Source of the DNA: Halopiger djelfimassiliensis
GTDB taxonomy: Archaea; Halobacteriota; Halobacteria; Halobacteriales; Natrialbaceae
Assembly: GCF_000455365.1 (NCBI RefSeq)
Contig: NZ_HG315686.1
Coordinates: 753,888-817,887, forward strand
Direction: 5' to 3'
DNA: 64,000 bases
This document shows, in pieces, positions 49,463 to 56,961 of this stretch. Every line of letters starts with the position of its first letter. Within the stretch, counting starts at the first letter, position 1. Below the pieces are notes generated by a model. That model saw nothing but the letters and a program-made list of their open reading frames with translations. It did not search any database and had not been told where the DNA came from. The position numbers and the translations under genes are program-made.

Positions 49463-51922
49463 TTACGTCGGCCTCCAGCCGTCCCCGTCAGGGTCATGGA
49501 TATCGCCCTGCTCGGCAAGCTTCTCGAGCGTCGCCTGAACCTTGTCTGGTGCGTAGTCGTCCGAGAGCGCTGCGGCGAGTGCGCCGTCGCTGACCGGAGC
49601 CATCTCGCTCACCGCCGTCCGGACGTCGTCGATCCGCTCCGCTTGCGTCGGCTCGTCGCCGTCGTCGGCCGCATCATCGAGCCCCGTCTGACCGCCCTCA
49701 GTCGGCTCCTCAACGACTTTGATCTCGGACTCGGGGATAAGCTCAATCTGCTTGGTGCCGTCGTACTCGCCGGCCTGAGCCCGCACAATCTGGATTGTCT
49801 TGCCGACGTACTGCTCGAGATCGTGGTCGCCGTCCCAGTCAATCACGTCGACGACGTCGAAGCCCGCGACAAGCTGGATCTTAGTGCCGTCGCCGATCCC
49901 GGAGACGCCCGACTCAGAGACCGTCCCTTGGACGGGCTTCGGGATAGTTGCTGTTGCGGTCTCCTCGAGTATATCCGTGATCGGCGTCTGACTCGGCTCG
50001 GCGGCGTTAGTGTCGGCCTCTTCGCCGTCGTTGGTCTCGGAGTCGTCGATGTCGATGAACGCAGCCGCTTGGAATCCTTGGAGTAGGTCGTCGGCCGACC
50101 GAATGTCGAGATATACGGCTTTTGATCCGTTCTCGAGCCCGTTGGTTTTGCGGTTGACATCCAGTACGTAGCCCTCGTTTTCTCCCATCTTGTCACGGAA
50201 ATTATCGAGGTAATCCCGCTTGCTGAGGACCGTCTCATCGAGATTGAAATCTTGGATGTACCTCCGGACGGACGGGTAAGCGCTTGGCATATGGAGCGCT
50301 AAGCACTCTGTACCCCATTTTCGGCTGTTCACGACTCTGTAGTGCTCACCCTCGCTTAGGTAGTCGTCCTGGGCGGCCGCAGTTACCAGTTCGACGTAGT
50401 CGTCGACGTGCTCCCGGCGGTGACCGTCCGGGCCGATCCGTTCGACGACGTGCTCGAGCCCGGCGATGAGATCTTCGGCAGTAGGCAGTTCGTCGGAATC
50501 GACCCCCATATCAGCCGCAAATGACTGATACAGCTTCATCCCGACACAGACTGTTCTCAGCCCGTTCCGCTCCGATTCGCCGATATCTGCTGTGATTGCT
50601 TCGTCGATGAAATCGTCAGCTTTGGCCCAGGCCTCTCGGATTTTGCTGGGAGTTATTTGCCCAGTGAGCCATTGGTAATAGGCGATCGCGTACTGGGACA
50701 ATTCGTGGTCCCGCAGCCGATTGTAGGCGTCGCGATACTCGTCCGCTGTTGAGCCGGTGGTGAAGTTCACCAGGACCGAGCGCCGGCGGACGGCTGACTC
50801 TTGGACCTCTTGCTCACCAGAGAGGATTATGGGTGCCCCGATTCGGTATTTCACCGACTCGAGGTTGGCTGTTCCTTTTGTGACGGTTTTGCCTTTCGTC
50901 GCGTGCCGAAGTTGCTCGTGCAACCGGTCGACCTTGTGGTCCGCGATCTGCGACGGTTTGTACTCGTCTAGCCACACCGGGACCGCGTTACTCGACGACA
51001 GTTTCTTCTGGGTCGTGAAGTTCGTGTCTGTTGCTCCGAACGGTTCTCCGCGCAGGCCGAACAATTCGTAGAGCGCTTCTAGCGTCGATGTTTTGCCAGT
51101 TCCAGTCGTGCCGCTAATCGATAGGATAGGATACTCGCCCGCGATCTCCATCACTAAGGGTCGGATGGCCGCGGCATGCATCCACCCCAGCACCGGGACG
51201 AGTTCGTCGATACAGCGGATATCTGACAAGGTCTCACAGATATCAGGCATCTCATTTGGGTTGTAGCCGTCTCCGGGTTCGATGTCGACGGCCGTCCAGA
51301 GCCCTGAGTCACCCGTCGGTGCCCACGCGGCTCGATCAGGATCCTCGAGCCAGCCCTTTGGCCCGAGAGTACCCCCTGGGAGTACGTACTCCGTGTTGTG
51401 ATATCCGACGTGTTCAACGCCTCTATAGTCCGAATAGTCCTGCTGATTAATCGTCGACCGAATATCTGCTAAAACCTCACCGTTTGACCGGTTTGCCGCA
51501 CCTGGAGTGAATCTCGTCCAGAGCCGCTCAGATAAGATTTCCTCCCGAAATTCACGAGGCTCGTTGAAAGCTGAGACTGGGATTTCGGTCTCGAAGGAGT
51601 CTGCATCGACGGATTCGGCGGGATGGATTTGAAGCCGGATTAGCGGCTGTCCGTCGTCGGGTTGGACTAAGGCCTTGGTCTCGGCGACCCAGTTGGTGAT
51701 CTCGTTCCATTCTGAGTACTCTTCCCCGTTTCGTTGATACGTTGACCGGTAGCCATAACGCCCGGCTTCGACGGCCAACTGGCCGGCTGCGGAGAGGTAA
51801 CCCTCGTCGCTATCGAAAATCGAGCTGGAGCGTGCCTCCCGTGACCGATTCCGGCTCTTTTGGCGGGCTTTGCGCTTATTGGTAAGCTCTTCGTCGTCCG
51901 TTGGGTCCGTTGATTCTGACAT
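49463..51922 (-). CDS. Replication-type AAA/SF3 ATPase with OB and winged helix
   Basis: An 819-residue protein. Residues 60-220 form an N-terminal domain (primase- or DUF927-like region), Walker A SGTTGTGKT lies around 270-278, a WLDEYKPSQ Walker B-like motif near 315, and a VRRRSVLV arginine-finger segment near 385. Residues 660-740 resemble an OB-fold and the last 60 a winged helix (DGALAAALSDDYAPDKVQATLEKL). This is the layout of a replicative helicase-loader or helicase and is the best replication candidate in provirus A. The gene is transcribed leftward from a region upstream at 51.93-52.17 kb. Confidence 0.7.
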   Translation of the reverse strand: MSESTDPTDDEELTNKRKARQKSRNRSREARSSSIFDSDEGYLSAAGQLAVEAGRYGYRSTYQRNGEEYSEWNEITNWVAETKALVQPDDGQPLIRLQIHPAESVDADSFETEIPVSAFNEPREFREEILSERLWTRFTPGAANRSNGEVLADIRSTINQQDYSDYRGVEHVGYHNTEYVLPGGTLGPKGWLEDPDRAAWAPTGDSGLWTAVDIEPGDGYNPNEMPDICETLSDIRCIDELVPVLGWMHAAAIRPLVMEIAGEYPILSISGTTGTGKTSTLEALYELFGLRGEPFGATDTNFTTQKKLSSSNAVPVWLDEYKPSQIADHKVDRLHEQLRHATKGKTVTKGTANLESVKYRIGAPIILSGEQEVQESAVRRRSVLVNFTTGSTADEYRDAYNRLRDHELSQYAIAYYQWLTGQITPSKIREAWAKADDFIDEAITADIGESERNGLRTVCVGMKLYQSFAADMGVDSDELPTAEDLIAGLEHVVERIGPDGHRREHVDDYVELVTAAAQDDYLSEGEHYRVVNSRKWGTECLALHMPSAYPSVRRYIQDFNLDETVLSKRDYLDNFRDKMGENEGYVLDVNRKTNGLENGSKAVYLDIRSADDLLQGFQAAAFIDIDDSETNDGEEADTNAAEPSQTPITDILEETATATIPKPVQGTVSESGVSGIGDGTKIQLVAGFDVVDVIDWDGDHDLEQYVGKTIQIVRAQAGEYDGTKQIELIPESEIKVVEEPTEGGQTGLDDAADDGDEPTQAERIDDVRTAVSEMAPVSDGALAAALSDDYAPDKVQATLEKLAEQGDIHDPDGDGWRPT

Positions 51923-52176
51923 TTGTAGTCTGTATTCTCTTTGTTCCCTTTACCACAGAGTCAGAAGGGAATAGGAAAACCGCAGCACGGCGGATGGGGT
52001 TACCCCACTTATTCCCTCCATTCCCTTCATTCTGTGAGTAGGGATTAGATAGACAGCCAACTCCCCATAGAGAGCTTCCGTCAGACTCGGGGGAATGGAG
52101 GGAATGGCGTGGTCCATCCTTGTGCCGTCTTGCGATTATCTTATTCCCTTCCGGATTTTGTGGGAGGGGAATGGGG

Positions 52177-52434
52177 TTACTCGGAGGGCTGTGCTACTTC
52201 GGTTGCATCGAGATCGCCGTGAGTTTGGCACCGATAGCCGCCCGACCGGGCGTAGTCGACCGGCCGACCACAGTAGCAGCAGCGGAGCGCGTCCGGCCGG
52301 ACGTCAGCGATCGCGCCAGTCAGGGGCTCATCATCCTTCTCGTGTTCGTGCTCGAGGTCGTCGATCGTCGGGCGGCCGTCAAGCTGCCGCACGACGTTCG
52401 GAGCGCTCAGACCGCTGTAGCTCGAGGTACTCAT
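52177..52434 (-). CDS. Small zinc-ribbon protein
   Basis: An 85-residue acidic protein with a C-terminal zinc ribbon: CCYCG and, 13 residues on, CQTHG. Such short C2CH proteins are common at the ends of haloarchaeal viruses and may bind nucleic acid or regulate early genes. It overlaps the 77-residue zinc protein upstream by ATGA. Confidence 0.5.
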   Translation of the reverse strand: MSTSSYSGLSAPNVVRQLDGRPTIDDLEHEHEKDDEPLTGAIADVRPDALRCCYCGRPVDYARSGGYRCQTHGDLDATEVAQPSE

Positions 52435-52664
52435 CGGTCATCACCTCGAGGAGCGGCCGAGAGCGGCTTGCGGCCGTCGCGGATGCACGGCCAGCAGGGT
52501 ACTGGCGCGTCGATCTCGTGGCAGCGACACTCGAGATCGAGGACATCGTCGTCCTCGAGGATGGGCTCCAGGTCGTCATCCCCGCCGCCGGTGTGGGTTT
52601 CGGCGGGGACGTCCATCTCGTCGTATATCGATTTCCAGCCGGCCGACGGGCTCGAGCGGCTCAT
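52431..52664 (-). CDS. Small CxCH zinc-binding protein
   Basis: A 77-residue acidic protein. Residues 46-60 hold CRCHEIDAPVPCWPC, a compact zinc knuckle. It is the first gene of the short leftward operon at the right end of provirus A, beside the attachment site. Its function is unknown. Confidence 0.5.
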   Translation of the reverse strand: MSRSSPSAGWKSIYDEMDVPAETHTGGGDDDLEPILEDDDVLDLECRCHEIDAPVPCWPCIRDGRKPLSAAPRGDDR

Positions 52665-52985
52665 CTCGGACCGCCCCCATTGGTTTTGAGATTCGCAGGA
52701 CAGCGCGGGGCCGCCGGTTGTCGCGACTTGGTATCAGATTTTACCGGCCTCTTTTCGGAAACGTATTCTCTGGTTTTCGTGGTCACTGACGTCTCTACGA
52801 ACTGTTCGGGGTTGGTCGTAGAACGAGCGGGAAGTGAGTGGGCGCTGCAGGATTTGAACCCGCGACTCGCCCTTTTCCGGGGCGTGCGGCGCTCTCGCGC
52901 CGTTCCGCGCAAAACGGCGGCCAAAAGGGGATTCGAGCCAAGAGGCAGTCCACGATTCCTGACACGAAGCGCGAACGAGGCAAGA
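52665..52985. other. Junction between provirus A and element B
   Basis: About 320 bp containing the tRNA 3' fragment at 52839-52867 and the leader of the element B integrase. The segment 52868-52985 is GC-rich with the palindromic-looking GGCGCGAGAGCGCC on the minus strand. It does not contain the 5' half of the tRNA. Confidence 0.4.
52839..52867 (-). tRNA. tRNA 3'-end fragment (attachment site), not a full gene
   Basis: On the minus strand GCGGG-TTCAAAT-CCTGC is a perfect T-arm (one G-T pair), followed by AGCGCCC and the discriminator A. The matching acceptor strand GGGCGCT is absent where expected, about 70 nt upstream, so only the 3' part is present. The last 13 bases recur at 34632-34644. 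It is the remnant left by integration of element B, whose far end should carry the rest of the tRNA gene. The identity of the tRNA cannot be told. Confidence 0.65.
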
Positions 52986-54017
52986 ATGTCAGGAACCAAC
53001 CCCAACGGGCAATTAGAGCCCCTCGACCCCAGTGAAGCACTCGAACTATACATCGCCGACCGGCAGACAGATGGAGCCTCAGAAGCCACCCTGCGCTCCC
53101 ATAGAAGCCGACTGGGCCACTTCCTCGACTGGTGCGAGGCAGAGGACATCGACAACCTCAATGACCTCACAGGCCGCGACCTGCAACGCTACAAGGTCTG
53201 GCGGAGCGACTTTGGCATCAACCGAGTTACCTTGAAGACCCAGCTGGACACCCTGCGAGTATTCATCCGATGGTGCGAGTCCGTCGACGCAGTTACCAAC
53301 GACCTCAGCGAGAGCATCGTCAGCCCGAATCTTACCAACGGCGAGAACAGCCGAGACGAGATGCTCGACACAGAGACTGCTGAAGCCGCCCTCGACTGGC
53401 ACCGGCGATACCAGTACGCCAGCGAACAGCACGTAGTGCTGCGGCTGGCGTGGCGCACATGGATGCGTCGAGGAGCCATCCGCGCCCTCGACCTCGACGA
53501 CTACCACCCCGACGAGGAATACGTCGAGGTAGTCCACCGACCAGAGAGCGACACGCCCATCAAGAACAAGGAGGCGGGCGAGAGACACGTCGCTCTCGAC
53601 ACAGGGACCTGCACCATCCTCAACGACTACCTCAACCAGCACCGGCACGACGTAACCGATGACCACGGGCGTAACCCGCTCATCACCACGCCGCAAGGCC
53701 GCCCTCACGTCCAGACCATCCAAACATGGGTGTACGCCGCTACTCGACCGTGTCAGTGGGGAGATTGCCCTGACGACCGCGACCCGGACGAGTGCGGGCC
53801 AGCCGTCGACCGGAGCCAATCATCGAGCTGCCCCGCATCGGTCAGCCCGCACCCCGTGCGGCGGGGAGGGATTACCCACGCTCTCCGCGAAGAAGTGCCG
53901 ATACAGGTGGTCAGCGACCGAGCGAACGCCAGTGCCGAGGTCTTGGAAGAACACTACTCGCAACTAACCAACAAGGAGAAGATGGAGCAACGCCGGGACT
54001 ACCTTGACAACCTATAA
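52986..54017 (+). CDS. int: SNJ2-type tyrosine integrase of element B
   Basis: A 343-residue integrase from the ATG at 52986 (MSGTNPNG); the frame is open much further upstream but that part runs through the attachment region. Core-binding domain 15-115; catalytic Arg161/Arg162, the HxxR box His289-Arg292 and Tyr324. The Cys-rich insertion (Cys256, 261, 270, 282) is shared with the other two integrases of this type. Unlike in provirus A it reads away from the attachment core. Two RTTGGTAA sites (53293, 53332) lie inside it. Confidence 0.9.
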   Translation: MSGTNPNGQLEPLDPSEALELYIADRQTDGASEATLRSHRSRLGHFLDWCEAEDIDNLNDLTGRDLQRYKVWRSDFGINRVTLKTQLDTLRVFIRWCESVDAVTNDLSESIVSPNLTNGENSRDEMLDTETAEAALDWHRRYQYASEQHVVLRLAWRTWMRRGAIRALDLDDYHPDEEYVEVVHRPESDTPIKNKEAGERHVALDTGTCTILNDYLNQHRHDVTDDHGRNPLITTPQGRPHVQTIQTWVYAATRPCQWGDCPDDRDPDECGPAVDRSQSSSCPASVSPHPVRRGGITHALREEVPIQVVSDRANASAEVLEEHYSQLTNKEKMEQRRDYLDNL

Positions 54018-54210
54018 CCCCGTCGAGGCCATCCCGTCTGTCGATTCCGTCGTGACAGACGATAGATACTTAGGATGTCGGCCCACAACCACACCCGAAC
54101 GCCAGTAGGTCTCCTCGGTGGTGTGGCACACACTAAGAGAGGCCGTAGGCCTCTCGGTGGCCGCAGAAGGGCGGCGAGTGCCGTACCCGGAGAGCCCCCA
54201 CCCCACTCCC

Positions 54211-54256
54211 CTACCACTACCACTACTACAACTACAACTACAACTACTACTACCAC
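54211..54256. repeat. Trinucleotide-like repeat, (CTA/CAA/CCA)n
   Basis: About 46 bp made almost only of CTACNA-type triplets (CTACCACTACCACTACTACA and on). It yields long apparent Val-rich or Thr-rich frames that are not genes. Purine-poor on this strand, it could adopt unusual structure or be a slippage-prone tract. Confidence 0.6.
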
Positions 54257-54298
54257 AAAGACGGTACGGAGGTCCCTACTCGGAACTCAAAGTAATAA

Positions 54299-54316
54299 TA
54301 ATACTTTAAAGTATTA
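54299..54316. repeat. 18-bp perfect palindrome
   Basis: TAATACTTTAAAGTATTA is fully self-complementary. Related TAATACT and GAGTAT strings recur to 54.5 kb and at 54737-54764. Likely a dimer-binding site for an initiator or repressor. Confidence 0.6.
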
Positions 54317-54395
54317 ATCATACTCTTGCCCGCTGTCTTGCGATTAGCTTGACGCCCCTACCAAGTGTATGATTATTATTCAATCGTAATACTTC

Positions 54396-54502
54396 ATACT
54401 CTGGGCCCTCAAGACCCTCTTCGGTGGCCCGAACCTGCGCTACTTGTTAACCCGAAATTCGAGAGTATGATTAATACTCTGGATTATTACGTAATACTCT
54501 GG
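54396..54502. repeat. Three ATACTCTGG iterons
   Basis: ATACTCTGG occurs at 54396-54404, 54474-54482 and 54494-54502, the last two starting 20 bp apart (two helical turns). The second pair is embedded in inverted GAGTAT/ATACTC halves. This is a plausible iteron cluster for plasmid- or virus-type replication. Confidence 0.5.
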
Positions 54503-54516
54503 AGGAGAGAGGTGGG

Positions 54517-54606
54517 TTAGTAGTAGCCGTACTTCCGCCACTTGTACTTCTCGTACTCCCACCGGGCATACTGGTGGTTACGGCTCGTGGGATGTCGAGG
54601 GTCCAC
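54517..54606 (-). CDS. Possible 29-aa microprotein
   Basis: A GTG-initiated leftward frame whose C-terminal half reads QYARWEYEKYKWRKYGYY, strikingly rich in aromatic and basic residues and unlike random haloarchaeal sequence. It lacks a clear ribosome-binding site, and a competing 66-codon frame overlaps it. Listed with low confidence. Confidence 0.25.
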   Translation of the reverse strand: MDPRHPTSRNHQYARWEYEKYKWRKYGYY

Positions 54607-54700
54607 CCGTCTTCGGTGTTCGGTGCTTCGGTGTCAGGGCTATCAGTAGCCATACAGGTACACACTCGCACGATACGCTTTAGCTCTGTTCCTGACCGTA

Positions 54701-54771
54701 TTCCTATATAGGAAAACCACGGGACGGAAGCCGAGATTAATACTTTCCTATCAGCATAATACTAATAGGAG
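54701..54771. promoter_or_regulatory. Tandem operator upstream of the RHH regulator
   Basis: TTCCTATATAGGAA (54701-54714) is a perfect 14-bp palindrome. Its two halves recur, separated by 13 bp, as TTCCTAT (54745-54751) and ATAGGAG (54765-54771), ending 21 bp before the RHH start. The TATATA core may also act as box A. The natural reading is autoregulation by the ribbon-helix-helix protein. Confidence 0.6.
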
Positions 54772-54791
54772 AGGGGGCCGACTGAGGGTGT

Positions 54792-55406
54792 ATGGCATCG
54801 AAAGAGCGAATCAGCGCAAGCATCGACCCCGAAGTGGAAGAGTGGCTTGACGGCCTTGATAATAAGAGCGCGGTGGTTAACGAAGCACTCCGCGAGCGGA
54901 TGACGGCCGGGCAGAAGACGGCCGAGGAACGCATCCAAGAACAAGTCGAAGAGGAGCGAGCGGAAATCGACTCCCTCTACCGTGAAATCGAGGAACGGGA
55001 GGAGCGCATCGACCGGCTCGAAGAGAAGCTCGAATCGATGCAGGATGAGCGCGAAGAGCGCGCAGAAGACCTTGTCGAGTGGGTAGATGGAATCCTCCAT
55101 CTCAGCAACGAACAGCGGGCGCGGCGTGCGAAGAGCGACAACCCGGCAGGCGTATACGGAGAGGATGCTGCGGCAATGGTGTCCGAAATCGTGCCCGACC
55201 GAGACACGCTCGCCGAGCGTGACGGCATCCGTGAGCAACTCGAAGAAGCTGGCGTGGTCGATAACAAGGGCGGCTGGGGTAGCGCGGTCGACTGGAAGCT
55301 CGGTGGTGTGAACTACGCAGACATTCTCACACTCCGCGATGGCGAGCGGGAGGAGGTCCGCGAGTGGTTCGAGGAGTACACCGCCGCCGACAGCGACGAC
55401 GAGTAA
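54792..55406 (+). CDS. Ribbon-helix-helix regulator with coiled coil
   Basis: A 204-residue protein. Residues 4-35 are a CopG/MetJ-type ribbon-helix-helix (RISASIDPEVEEWLDGL, then a SAVVNEALRERM helix), residues 45-105 a Glu/Arg-rich coiled coil and the C-terminal third an acidic domain with a GGWGSAVDWKLGG segment. It directly follows palindromic operator sites and probably represses its own promoter. Haloarchaeal plasmids and viruses often carry such genes as copy-control or partition regulators. Confidence 0.7.
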   Translation: MASKERISASIDPEVEEWLDGLDNKSAVVNEALRERMTAGQKTAEERIQEQVEEERAEIDSLYREIEEREERIDRLEEKLESMQDEREERAEDLVEWVDGILHLSNEQRARRAKSDNPAGVYGEDAAAMVSEIVPDRDTLAERDGIREQLEEAGVVDNKGGWGSAVDWKLGGVNYADILTLRDGEREEVREWFEEYTAADSDDE

Positions 55407-55421
55407 TCAGGTGAGACCACA

Positions 55422-55871
55422 ATGACGCAAACACAACTCCAAGAGTTTGAGACCTCCGCCGGTGAGGATACCGAAGATGATGGTGGAGGATTCGACGACC
55501 CTGTAGAGGCACTCCCTGCCACTGTGGGTACGTTCGAGTTGGAGGAGTTCGACTTCGGGCCCGGCCATCCCCGTCACTCGTACTACTCGGACGAGTTCAA
55601 TGCCGAAATGACGTTTCACGGGTATTGCGTCCACTTTGAGTGTGGCGGCGGGAACAGGAACCATCAGCCCTACAGGCTCTCCAAAGAGGGGTCACTCGTC
55701 CCAGACCGAGAGACGCCGGCTGCTGGGGTCGACGCTCAGTACTGGTACAGTGGGGAAAGTTACATCGACTTCACCGAAGAGGATGCCCGCGAGTCGTACA
55801 AAGCGGGTGTGAGTTTCTTGAAGGCGTTCGGAGACAACCCAGACCCCGAAGCCCACCTGTGGGTCAAGTAA
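55422..55871 (+). CDS. Hypothetical protein in the element B early operon
   Basis: A 149-residue very acidic protein with a Gly-rich centre, three Tyr-rich segments (SYYSDEF, YCVHF, YWYSGESY) and the ending HLWVK. Its single-Cys pair (Cys at about 69 and 74) is not a zinc motif. It lies 15 bp after the RHH gene and is probably cotranscribed. No family recognised. Confidence 0.55.
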   Translation: MTQTQLQEFETSAGEDTEDDGGGFDDPVEALPATVGTFELEEFDFGPGHPRHSYYSDEFNAEMTFHGYCVHFECGGGNRNHQPYRLSKEGSLVPDRETPAAGVDAQYWYSGESYIDFTEEDARESYKAGVSFLKAFGDNPDPEAHLWVK

Positions 55872-55970
55872 TCCGGTTGTTCTTCCGCCGATTTAATCCC
55901 AATCTAGCCGCTGCCTTATTTTCTACATCTAATACATGAGTTAATCCATCCATCTACAAACACACTAATA

Positions 55971-55983
55971 GGGGTATAACCCC
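55971..55983. promoter_or_regulatory. Palindromic TATA element GGGGTATAACCCC
   Basis: A perfect GGGGT-ATA-ACCCC palindrome with a TATAAC box A about 16-21 bp upstream of the ATG at 55996. A repressor bound to the symmetry would block TBP, so this looks like an operator superimposed on a promoter. Confidence 0.5.
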
Positions 55984-55995
55984 ATCATATCTGAC

Positions 55996-56286
55996 ATGGA
56001 GTCAACAGCCCTCCAGACTGACCAAGCAGACAAGCACGTACTCATCGACCGCGGCGAGTGGGATTGGACACTCTCCGTCGAGGACGGCGAATTGACCGCC
56101 AGTAAGGCCATCCCGCACGATGGCGTCCTCCGGTACACGACCCGCGACGAGCACTACTCGCGCCGCCAGAACAGCGAGGGCGGGCTGCCCACGAGTGAGG
56201 TCGTCGACCTCCTCGTCGAGGATGGTATCCCGCGAGCCCGCCTTGAGACTGCCCTGGAATTCGCCCGTGCGGCGGGTGAGCTATAA
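55996..56286 (+). CDS. Hypothetical protein, small
   Basis: A 96-residue acidic protein. A beta-rich first half (HVLIDRGEWDWTLSVEDG) is followed by a helical C-terminal half that resembles a winged-helix tail (VVDLLVEDGIPRARLETALEFA). Its promoter is the palindromic TATA element upstream. It starts a chain of three overlapping small genes. Function unknown. Confidence 0.55.
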   Translation: MESTALQTDQADKHVLIDRGEWDWTLSVEDGELTASKAIPHDGVLRYTTRDEHYSRRQNSEGGLPTSEVVDLLVEDGIPRARLETALEFARAAGEL

Positions 56287-56438
56287 TGGATACCGCGCTA
56301 CAACTCGTCCAGCGAGACCTCTTTGAGGACCTCGCGGCGGTCGAGCGGCGTGGTGACGAGGATGAGGCCGCCCGCATCCGGGAGCGACTCGATGAGTTTC
56401 GAGCTAACCCGCAGGCGTTCGCCGGTGGTCAGCGGTGA
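56286..56438 (+). CDS. 50-aa helical microprotein
   Basis: A 50-residue protein beginning on the last base of the previous stop (TAATG) and ending in an overlap with the next gene (GTGA). It reads as one long amphipathic helix of charged residues (LFEDLAAVERRGDEDEAARI). The overlap on both sides supports it as a real gene despite its size. Confidence 0.55.
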   Translation: MDTALQLVQRDLFEDLAAVERRGDEDEAARIRERLDEFRANPQAFAGGQR

Positions 56439-56707
56439 CTCGCGGGTGCGGCTCGTGTGGGTCCCGCCGCTCGTACATTGACGAGGACAAGCTCGTCGTC
56501 CAATGTGCGGGTTGCGGAGACGCCGTGCGCGAGCTACCGGATGGCTGGCAGCCGCTCGGCTGCGAGACGTTCGACGACCCGTACACAGAGGCGGTGAATG
56601 ACATCCGCGAGAAGCTTCGAGACGGCGAGTTCGTGACCGCTTACGACTTCTGGTGGTATCGGACGGGTCGTCACAACTACCACGCTGACGAGCCGAAGTT
56701 CGCCTGA
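56435..56707 (+). CDS. Zinc-ribbon protein
   Basis: A 90-residue protein starting with GTG in a four-base overlap. CGSC and CAGC, 19 residues apart in the first third, form a zinc ribbon. The remainder is helical and contains an aromatic YDFWWYRTGRHNYH stretch. Similar ribbons in viral genomes act as transcription or DNA-binding factors; no specific function assigned. Confidence 0.55.
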   Translation: MTRGCGSCGSRRSYIDEDKLVVQCAGCGDAVRELPDGWQPLGCETFDDPYTEAVNDIREKLRDGEFVTAYDFWWYRTGRHNYHADEPKFA

Positions 56708-56783
56708 CCGGGGCAGACAGCCGCTACACTTTCTATCAGTTCGACGACATACTAATAACCTTGGAGCATTTACTGTAGAGTGT

Positions 56784-56798
56784 CGCCCCTTCGGGGCG
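56784..56798. terminator. Terminator-like hairpin
   Basis: CGCCCC-TTC-GGGGCG forms a six-base-pair GC stem about 75 bp after the zinc-ribbon gene. There is no T-tract directly after it, so it is only a candidate for ending the early operon, or a structured leader. Confidence 0.35.
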
Positions 56799-56961
56799 GC
56801 CCTGCCGGAGACGGCACTCGAATCGGTTGCGTAATGCTAGTCAGTTCTGGGCTTTCGCCGATGGCACCGGCGGGGGATGCCTCCACCGCCCGTGTTGTCG
56901 CTTATCATGTCATTTCAGAAATAGAATTACGCTTAAACGGGAACGACCCGCACAAATCTGT

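Larger units (their letters stand above)
37304..51896. repeat. Dispersed RTTGGTAA octamer family (23 copies in provirus A)
   Basis: TTGGTAA/TTACCAA occurs at 37304, 37339, 37376, 37700, 37760, 37844, 37935, 38991, 39068, 40149, 40752, 40850, 42674, 43919, 44352, 44864, 46264, 46438, 49111, 49173, 49333, 50672 and 51889. In all 23 the flanking base makes RTTGGTAA. About 10 are in one orientation and 13 in the other, in coding and non-coding sequence and in different reading frames. Left of 34.6 kb I find only three TTGGTAA, of which one (3771) fits the octamer. Element B has five more, all GTTGGTAA. Confidence 0.75.
34632..52851. mobile_element. Provirus A: SNJ2-like pleolipovirus provirus
   Basis: An 18.2-kb element flanked by 13-bp direct repeats at a tRNA 3' end. 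From left to right: integrase, small zinc protein, winged-helix regulator, serine recombinase, ORB-like repeats, winged-helix regulator, a paralogous pair, VP8-like ATPase, two membrane proteins, Tat-exported spike, secreted protein, VP3-like protein, an AT-rich cargo pair, a replication ATPase and two zinc proteins. The order VP3-spike-small membrane protein-large membrane protein-VP8 is the conserved pleolipovirus block. The size is close to SNJ2 (about 17 kb as I recall). All key genes are open, so it may be inducible. Confidence 0.8.
54018..54791. other. Control/origin-like region of element B
   Basis: About 770 bp with no convincing gene of normal size. It contains a trinucleotide-like tract, an 18-bp palindrome, three ATACTCTGG repeats and two TTCCTAT...ATAGGA operator-like sites, each listed separately. 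This density of symmetrical AT-rich elements within a GC-rich element is typical of a replication origin or a regulatory hub. Confidence 0.5.

Noticed and set aside
52868-52960. Possible full tRNA upstream of the 3' fragment, including an anticodon-like CGGAAAA loop
   Set aside because: Position 33 would be G, the variable loop is too short, and no GGGCGCT acceptor strand exists; only the 3' part is credible.
52095-52985. Long N-terminal extension of the element B integrase
   Set aside because: It passes through the antisense zinc-protein genes and the tRNA fragment; the integrase domain starts after 52986.
53999-54256. Leftward 85-codon frame with a long Val run, and matching rightward frames
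   Set aside because: It is the translation of the simple CTACNA repeat; no start signal and no protein-like composition.
54471-54671. Leftward 66-codon frame
   Set aside because: It crosses the iterons and palindromes and is Ser/Thr/Gly-rich in the way of out-of-frame GC-rich DNA; the overlapping 29-codon frame looks more protein-like.
56827-56961. Upstream extension of the 61-aa gene
   Set aside because: It contains the box A and a Cys/Arg-rich stretch unlike the acidic downstream part.
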